64,000 bases of DNA, from NCBI GenBank assembly GCA_036785325.1, contig JAXIVH010000021.1:2853636-2917635 (forward strand). The letters run 5' to 3'. The DNA comes from Urophycis tenuis (taxonomy: Eukaryota; Chordata; Actinopteri; Gadiformes; Phycidae). Below are positions 48,801 through 64,000 of this stretch, one piece after another. Numbering within the stretch: the stretch's first letter is position 1; each line of letters starts with the position of its first letter. A program made the position numbers and the translations under genes. A model generated the notes under the pieces. It saw nothing but the letters and a program-made list of their open reading frames with translations, was not told the origin of the DNA and did not search any database.

Positions 48801-49757
48801 GCTATCGTTTAACTGGCTGTCATTTAACATCGCTAACCAACCAACTAGTTAGCCTTCCAGTTTTAGTGTTGAGTCAGCATGCGTTTCTCCTGAATTGGTG
48901 GCCTGTGGTTAAGCGAATGTTGCTGTATTATAGCTGTTACGTGATTAACGCGTTGTCAATGGCAATGCTAGGAGGATGTGAAAGTATAAAGCTGTCAAAC
49001 GTTTGTATGTTTAATACACACCAGGGACAGGCTTACAGGCTATTTTCATTTTTACCAGATTGAAATAATAATTATATTAATAATATTATATCTATTTTTT
49101 ATTATATATATTAACAACAACAACAACAACAACAATAATAATAATGCCATAACAATCACGTTTATATAAGAATCATAATATAATCACAATAATAGTCATT
49201 AGTAAAAATGATGGATTGCTTTATCAAAATGTGGCCCTAATGGACGTAGGTTCAGTGGATGTATGGACAGGCCCAGGCGGCGCAGGGCAGATGTCACTGG
49301 AGCCAGAGGCCACGTAAAGGGTGCATGCAGGCAGGGGGGGCATTATAACACGAGTGGCGTGATCCTGGGCGAGTCCATCCCCGTGGCCCCAGTCTCCTCA
49401 TTCAACCTTTTTTCCAATCCGCCAGCCTCCTACCGTCGCGACCTCTCTGGTTGGAGAATCACGCAACGTCACCGCGCACCGTCGTGTCGGTACACCAGCG
49501 CGCTGTCTCCGCGGCGCTGCGGGGGTCCAAGACCATACACGTTCCGAACAATAAATACATTATGGAGACAGTGATTGAAAGCAAGCTGCCTGTTTTATTT
49601 TACTTTAAATCATTTAGCGAATAGGACACTGGATTCAGACGTCATATAGAGCGATCCGTCGGTCATTGTTTGGAATCTGCCGGCTCAAATCTCAGCCTCG
49701 GCGCTCGCCGTGGGGACGCACAGGACCTCTGCAGCTAGCCGGCTACCGCTAGCCCGT
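45820..49757. repeat. Perforin tandem unit D
   Basis: The shortest unit. It has an intact-looking prf1 gene and a deletion that joins the conserved block (cgagtccatccccgt, about 49382) directly to the closing block (cagtctcctcattcaac, 49390). The array ends at gctagcccg near 49757, just before the paqr4 CpG-rich region. Confidence 0.85.
46004..48347 (-). CDS. prf1: prf1 copy D, perforin-1-like, complete but divergent C2 domain
   Basis: Four coding exons: 48347-47821, 47484-47346, 47193-46979, 46868-46004, 581 residues, with the same phases as copies B and C. Signal peptide MSSIWLQVGLLLSVLQ; the MACPF signature reads FGTHYTNQ, where B and C have FGTHYITK. The EGF-like segment starts CSERC. 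The C2 domain is clearly different from the other copies (IIWNNDNPNWDATFELG, FEILDQDDTWDNDLLGE), while the last 40 or so residues are nearly identical to them. Acidic Ca2+-site residues are mostly kept, with one Asp to Asn change. A 5'UTR exon ends at 48630 and TATAAA lies at 48694-48699. It likely encodes a functional perforin paralog with altered membrane-binding surface. Confidence 0.87.
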
Positions 49758-49759
49758 CA

Positions 49760-50498
49760 TTCGCGTCGTTTAACCCGGTATACGTGAACATGCGACCCCG
49801 GATGGTCCTCCAGGAAGGGCGGTCTTGACCTCACCCCGCAGACCACCGAGCAGGATCTGACCGCCGGCATCCACCAAGAAGGGGGCATCTCACACTGTGA
49901 TGCGGCGTCCATGTGCCGGGGGGTGATCGGAGGCAGAAAGCACGCTATTAACACCCCCCTTTCAACGAAACTGCACTTGAATGGATCCACGGGCCGGTCC
50001 CGCACACGCCATCGATGGCCGCGTTCCGGTGGGGGACGGCACCAGGGGGGGGACACTGAGGAGGGAGACGCTCCGCCGCCGCCGCGATGAGGCTCATTTG
50101 GTTTGCTAAACACCCCCCGGCTTCTCCTGCTGCCTACAAAGACCGCTGACGCTCGACGACGCCACAAATGTGATGACCGTGACGGACGCGCACCGTGCTC
50201 GGGGTTGGCCGTGTCTTCGTCGGCCCCTGCGGGTGACACGTGTGCGGCTTGTGAACGCAAACGGCCGCCGGGGGACGGACGCCGTCGCCGGGCGGCGGTC
50301 ACCGCGCAGCGGAGGGTCGGACGGTTCTCCCGATTGCTAGCGCGCTATGTGGCTAACTGCACGATATAAACACCCCGGTCACCAACGCCAATGGTGTCCC
50401 GTACGTTTTTAGTCGCGGTGCTCCTCTTGAACGTGTATATAGGTGTACAGTCGGGGTTTTACGTTTTGGGGGGCATCGTTTTCACTGTCATGGTTGCC
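49760..50498 (+). promoter_or_regulatory. CpG-rich upstream region of paqr4
   Basis: After the last perforin unit the base content changes sharply: about 49960-50340 is GC-rich with many CpG (gccgccgggggacggacgcc), unlike the AT-rich array. It leads directly into the first coding exon of paqr4, so it is probably its CpG-island promoter and 5'UTR. No TATA box was seen at a convincing distance. Confidence 0.55.
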
Positions 50499-50664
50499 AT
50501 GGCGTTTCTGAATGGACCCAGGCTGCTGGATTGGGCCAGCTCACCTCCTCACCTGCAGTTCAACAGATACGTGCTGACCGGGTACCGGCCCATCTCTTCC
50601 CTGCCCGAGTGTGTCAGGAGTCTGTTTTATCTGCACAACGAGCTGGGCAACATTTACACTCACG
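50499..50664 (+). CDS. paqr4: paqr4 first coding exon (partial gene)
   Basis: ATG at 50499 lies in a strong context (gttgccATGGCG). The exon encodes 55 residues beginning MAFLNGPRLLDWASSPP and including VLTGYRP, SLFYLHNELGN and IYTH. This matches the N-terminus of PAQR4, a seven-pass membrane protein of the progestin and adipoQ receptor family, ahead of its first membrane segment. The donor is gtgagt in phase 1 (split Gly codon). Later exons with the membrane helices were not found downstream; they may lie in the 200-N gap at 52017 or have been lost. An in-frame upstream ATG at 50391 would add 36 hydrophobic residues; the conserved family start favours 50499. Confidence 0.85.
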
Positions 50665-51072
50665 GTGAGTATCCAGCTGATGGCCAGGTCATGTCAGAGG
50701 AGAAGACTTTCTTGTGTAGTTGGTTACACGTGTAACGCAAAAATACAAGAGTAATAATGATATAGAATAACAACTCAAGTCAAGATAACGATGACATTTT
50801 CTTGTGTGTGTGTGTGTTTGTGTTTGTGTTTGTGTTTATTTTTGCTTTGGTGACTTTTCAAAAGAATGCCGTAAACTGGTTGAGGGGGTCAGATCACAAC
50901 GCTTGTCAGAGCTGGCATGTTGGCCTGCAACCTCCCATTGAGTCATTGTAATGCACAGACTATATGCAAATGAACATTCCTTAGAAAGGTGAAGTAAGTC
51001 GGCATGGAAGACTTTCACGCTTAACCCAGGCTGCTTCGCTCTACACGAGTCCAAAAATACCGCGTAGCCCCC

Positions 51073-51138
<66 letters not shown>

Positions 51139-51216
51139 ACACAAGTCCACAGCAGCATGCGAGGAACATGCGAGGCTGCTGGTGGGGAGACTCTGAGGGG
51201 AACAGCTGCGATCGTG

Positions 51217-51266
<50 letters not shown>

Positions 51267-52016
51267 TCACACTTAAAATAGATGTGTTGGGTGGCATTGA
51301 CAGTATCACCTGGCCGGCGAGAAAAAAGATTTGACATTGGGGAGAGACGGGGCTTTGCAGAAGACCCAGGTGGAGACAAGTGTCTACGGACAAACGGCTG
51401 TGCGCGTGTGCGCGTGTTCTTTTTTTCTTGTTGTCGTGTCAAATTTCAAGGACCATATTTTGCACACCCAGCACTAAGTCCATTCCCTTCTCCGGTCAGA
51501 GCAATAGCAGCGCGGCTGCGTTCTGTGTGCATTAGCATTTTCACCAAAAGCTGTGTCTCATAATAAGGTGGGGTCCAGACAAGCCCAGACACACATGCTG
51601 AGACAGTGCCGGCCTAAGTGTTATTATCTCTTATCATTTATTCATTCAGCCGTTTATTATGCACACAGGTTAACAGGGAAATGTACGGTGGACAAAGAAG
51701 TTCCATTAAAGTCTCTGTAAATAATCAACAACATGTTTGTAACCAGAGCAAGGGATTCCAGCGGGAGCAGAGCCTCCGCTGAGAAAGTAAAAAAAAGTTG
51801 CCAGCTTGCAACGGAAACCGACAGGCCGTGTCGCGGTCCGTTCAGACCCGCGTGGTTGTTCTGGCGTTGGAGGATAACACCAGCCTGCCTGGGGCCGTGG
51901 CTGCGTCTTGTCGGCCTCCTCAGGGTCATTGTGGACACTGGGCTGTTCGGGGCGTAGCATTCCAAGCTCAGTGCTACTGATGACACTGTGTGTCCATCAC
52001 CTCCGCGCTGCCGCGG
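50665..52016. other. paqr4 intron 1, repeats only
   Basis: No exon was recognised. It contains (CA)n at about 51077-51137, a GT tract followed by a G run at about 51220-51265, and otherwise unremarkable sequence. Confidence 0.6.
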
Positions 52017-52216
52017 NNNNNNNNNNNNNNNNNNNNNNNNNNNNNNNNNNNNNNNNNNNNNNNNNNNNNNNNNNNNNNNNNNNNNNNNNNNNNNNNNNNN
52101 NNNNNNNNNNNNNNNNNNNNNNNNNNNNNNNNNNNNNNNNNNNNNNNNNNNNNNNNNNNNNNNNNNNNNNNNNNNNNNNNNNNNNNNNNNNNNNNNNNNN
52201 NNNNNNNNNNNNNNNN
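52017..52216. other. Assembly gap (200 N)
   Basis: Exactly 200 N, a conventional size for a gap of unknown length. It falls where the missing paqr4 exons would be expected, between paqr4 exon 1 and coro1a. Confidence 0.97.
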
Positions 52217-60584
<8,368 letters not shown>

Positions 60585-60995
60585 CGCCGACGCCCTGGGA
60601 GGATGAAGACCGGCGGTGCGGCTACAGAGACATGAAGCCGTGGGACAGAACACAGGTCCCAGAACTGAGTTCGGCTGGTTTCATTTTCAAACAAAGGGAG
60701 GGTCGGATGACAAGCCAGGATTTAGAACTTCAGCGGCCAAATTTTTTATAAAGATAAAAGAAATGTTATTTTGATAATTTTATAACAAACTCAAAATACT
60801 TTTGTCATAATATATGCATTCCATAAAATGTTGAAAACACACTTGATTGCTGTGACTTCTTTTGTCTTCTGCTGAACATAACACCACTAGAAAAGGGGCT
60901 CCATAGAGCTCAGACCTTCACCGAGGACCACAGCACCAAGGTCACCTTGTCGTGACCTATACCATGGGCCTTCAAAAAATACACGCAGCAATGAA
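60585..60995 (+). other. coro1a 3' untranslated region and spacer
   Basis: It follows the coro1a stop. AT-rich, with no clear AATAAA on the + strand before 61055. It converges with the 3' end of the claudin gene, whose minus-strand AATAAA is at 61012-61017. Confidence 0.45.
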
Positions 60996-61011
60996 ATGTA
61001 CACAATCCTTC

Positions 61012-61017
61012 TTTATT
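61012..61017 (-). terminator. Polyadenylation signal of the claudin gene
   Basis: ttctttattaaatg read on the minus strand gives AATAAA, about 530 bp downstream of the claudin stop. The intervening 3'UTR contains a SINE (61083-61235). Confidence 0.5.
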
Positions 61018-61082
61018 AAATGGAAGACATTGAGAGAACTACTAACAGAGGAAGAATAAAAGAGTGAGGATGATAAACTAGA

Positions 61083-61235
61083 AGAAGGGGCATTTAGCAG
61101 ACTCTTTTGTCCAAAGCGACTAACAATCAGTACATTTGTGGGGTTCGACATGTGGACAGTCGGAGGAGGGGATTGAACCGCCGACCCTCCGGTTAGTGGA
61201 CGACCCGCACTACCCATTGTGCTATACCGCCGCAA
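61083..61235 (-). mobile_element. tRNA-derived SINE in the claudin 3'UTR
   Basis: It carries ggggcatttagcagactctt, tccaaagcgactaacaatca and the tRNA-like gaggggattgaaccgccgac with a trailing ctataccgccgc. Same family as the SINEs in perforin units B and C. Confidence 0.7.
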
Positions 61236-61544
61236 ACTAATTCAGTTATAGGTCTGCTTTGAAACGTATGAACCAATGGTGGACCCAAGCATGTTGATTC
61301 ATCTCGTCTGTTTACTGGTAAGCGCCAACCATTGAAATGTTGCCGTAAAACTCCACACCTGTCGGCGTGAGACGAGTGTATTCAGGGAACAGTGTGCTAA
61401 CTCCCTGACAACCCTGTACCAAACACTAAAGTAAAACACAAAAAAAAACCCACTGATGGTATTTACAATGTCCCTTTCCCTACTAACCCACACTAGCTAA
61501 CCCCGCCCGTTTGCCCCGCGCCCTTGTCACCTAGACCCAGACCC

Positions 61545-62390
<846 letters not shown>

Positions 62391-63095
62391 TCTGAAACAC
62401 AGCGGGGACCTCGTTGACCTGCGACCTCTTACATTCACTTGTCTTTTCTCACTAGTTCATTCTAGTCTTTTCTCACGAGTGCATTACAATCTGTGCAATG
62501 TGTCAACACTGAGCAAAGTCTGACAGTTATTTCATTGTCGTACATGCTATTTCATAATAAGCATTGTAGAGCAGGCACAGGCCTCTACACGAATAACATG
62601 GCTCACAGCTATATAAAGAAGGTTTCCACACAGTCGGGTCCTGGACACAAGTTGGAACAGGTCTCAGTGTGTTGCTGTGGGTGGGGGAGCCCAGCCACCC
62701 CTTCCCAGTAACCCGAGCATTGTTGGGATTTGCTGTTCATCCTCAGAACTCTCGTGGCATACCCAGAGCTTCAGAGGTAGAAGGGACTGGCCGAGCTCTG
62801 GGGGGATTTGCACCAAAACTTCAACTTGTAAAATGATCTATGTTAAATAAGCACTCATAAAGGTTAGCCCTGGAGGGACGTGTTCCACTAGGGCAAAGAA
62901 CACAAAATGAAAAAGGTTGAAACATAATTTTGTTACATATAACCTAGAAACCTAGATCATTGAATTGAGGGACCTGTACATTGAATTTGTATGATCAGTA
63001 AACTGCTGTTAACTTTTAATTGATAAGACTTTAAATAAGGGCACATTAATTCACCATTACTAAAAATGAGTTAGTTAAAATGCAATCATACGCAT

Positions 63096-63127
<32 letters not shown>

Positions 63128-63576
63128 TATTAGCATAGGGGTTGGGTTAATTAATGAAGTGGTAAATTAAATGATTGCTGAGGTAACTTTGACTAACAAG
63201 AACTGAACTACAATACAAAATAAATACCCTAACCCTTTGAAATAATGTAGAAATAAAACTCTTAAATAACATCAATAAAACACAATTTCCCTAGTTAACA
63301 TGAAGACCGTACTTAAACATGACTAACATGAATGCAATAATTAATAGCCCTTTAATGCTTATTACTGCATTAACTAATGTTAATTAATGGTTAACGAATG
63401 TACACGTGTTATAAAGGGGTAAATTTAAATTATATAATGGTAACTTGTGCCCACTTCATGTCAGTACAATCAATAACTACATGACATTAAACCAAGTCTC
63501 ATGTTCTGCTACAATTCAAATTGAATAGTTGGATCATTTAAAATGATGTTCAATGTAAGGTGGTTAGTTTTCTTAC
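62391..63576 (-). other. Claudin intron 1
   Basis: Spliced from the donor at 63576 (ttgaaag, gtaag on the minus strand) to the acceptor tttcag just before ATG. It contains (TA)n at about 63102-63125 and AT-rich sequence (ttaatgctt, ttaactaatg motifs); no other gene was seen. Confidence 0.55.
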
Positions 63577-63733
63577 CTTTCAAGTTGTGTTCTTTGATAG
63601 ATCGAAAAGGAAAAATGAGAATTGTTCAGAGATATTTGACTTTGAAAGGGTAAATATTATCTTGGCGGCAAATGTCACTGGATTGTCCAACTCTGAAGAC
63701 TGGGCTGTGGCAAAGGGGCTGGGATTCTTATAG
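63577..63733 (-). promoter_or_regulatory. Claudin promoter and 5'UTR exon
   Basis: Minus-strand ctataaga at 63726-63733 is a TATA box. The 5'UTR exon would run from about 63700 to the donor at 63577. Beyond it (63734-64000) no gene was recognised. Confidence 0.5.
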
Positions 63734-64000
63734 AGGAATGCAAGATGTAGGGTGGGGCTAAAGATGCAGAGGGAAAAGATGCAGGAAAGAAGGCCATCAG
63801 GGCGAGACTAGACTTGTCCTTTACATCTCTCCCCCTCGCTTTTTGTCCACCTCAGAATGTAAAGATGTTTTTTGTGGAGTAGTCCTGGCTGCCATCTGTC
63901 TCTGGTCATCACCAACAACATACCTTTTTCATTTTATCAATATCATCAAAAATTGTACATTAATTTATTAATATATCATCAGGACACTGCATCTGATCCA

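Overview
The window is nuclear DNA from a teleost fish, most likely a spiny-rayed species. Support comes from split genes with GT-AG introns, dense (CA)n, (GA)n and minisatellite DNA in introns, and a fish-type set of mobile elements: L2/Rex-like LINEs, a Rex3/RTE tail with GATG repeats, a BEL/Pao LTR element, hAT and TTAA-site elements, and tRNA-derived SINEs. No bacterial operon, CRISPR array or prophage is present. There is one 200-base run of N (52017-52216).

Layout. (1) About 1-14.7 kb, + strand: a many-exon gene for a secreted glycine-rich, elastin-like protein. I call it grep1-like because its neighbours (paqr4 and a CLDN6/9-type claudin) match the human 16p13.3 block as I remember it. 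Twenty-three coding exons, all with split-Gly phase-1 borders, plus a stop exon were placed; the 5' end lies left of the window. (2) About 14.9-49.76 kb: a tandem array of four perforin-1 (prf1) units, all on the - strand. Unit A has lost its first coding exon and most of the second. Units B, C and D have complete four-exon reading frames (583, 583 and 581 codons before stop). The units differ in length (about 7.7, 17.3, 5.9 and 3.9 kb) mainly because of nested transposons. (3) 49.76-50.66 kb: GC-rich DNA and the first coding exon of paqr4 (+); its later exons are not visible and may lie in the gap. (4) 55.0-60.6 kb: coro1a (+), ten coding exons, carrying three single-base insertions that break the frame as sequenced. 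(5) 61.0-63.7 kb: a claudin gene (-) with a 5'UTR exon and two coding exons.

How the genes relate. They do not form a pathway. Perforin is the pore-forming effector of cytotoxic lymphocytes and coronin-1A is a leukocyte actin regulator, so two immune genes sit inside a block that also holds an extracellular matrix-like gene, a membrane receptor-family gene and a tight-junction gene. The most informative part is the perforin array. Insertions shared or not shared between units act as markers and suggest that copy B arose by unequal crossing-over between an A-like and a C-like gene, with the breakpoint inside the last exon. Several later insertions (hAT, Rex3, solo LTR, BEL/Pao) can be ordered because sister units keep the empty sites.

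All statements come from reading the sequence by eye. Exon borders rest on splice-site and phase agreement, and family names on recognised motifs. No alignment or database search was run.
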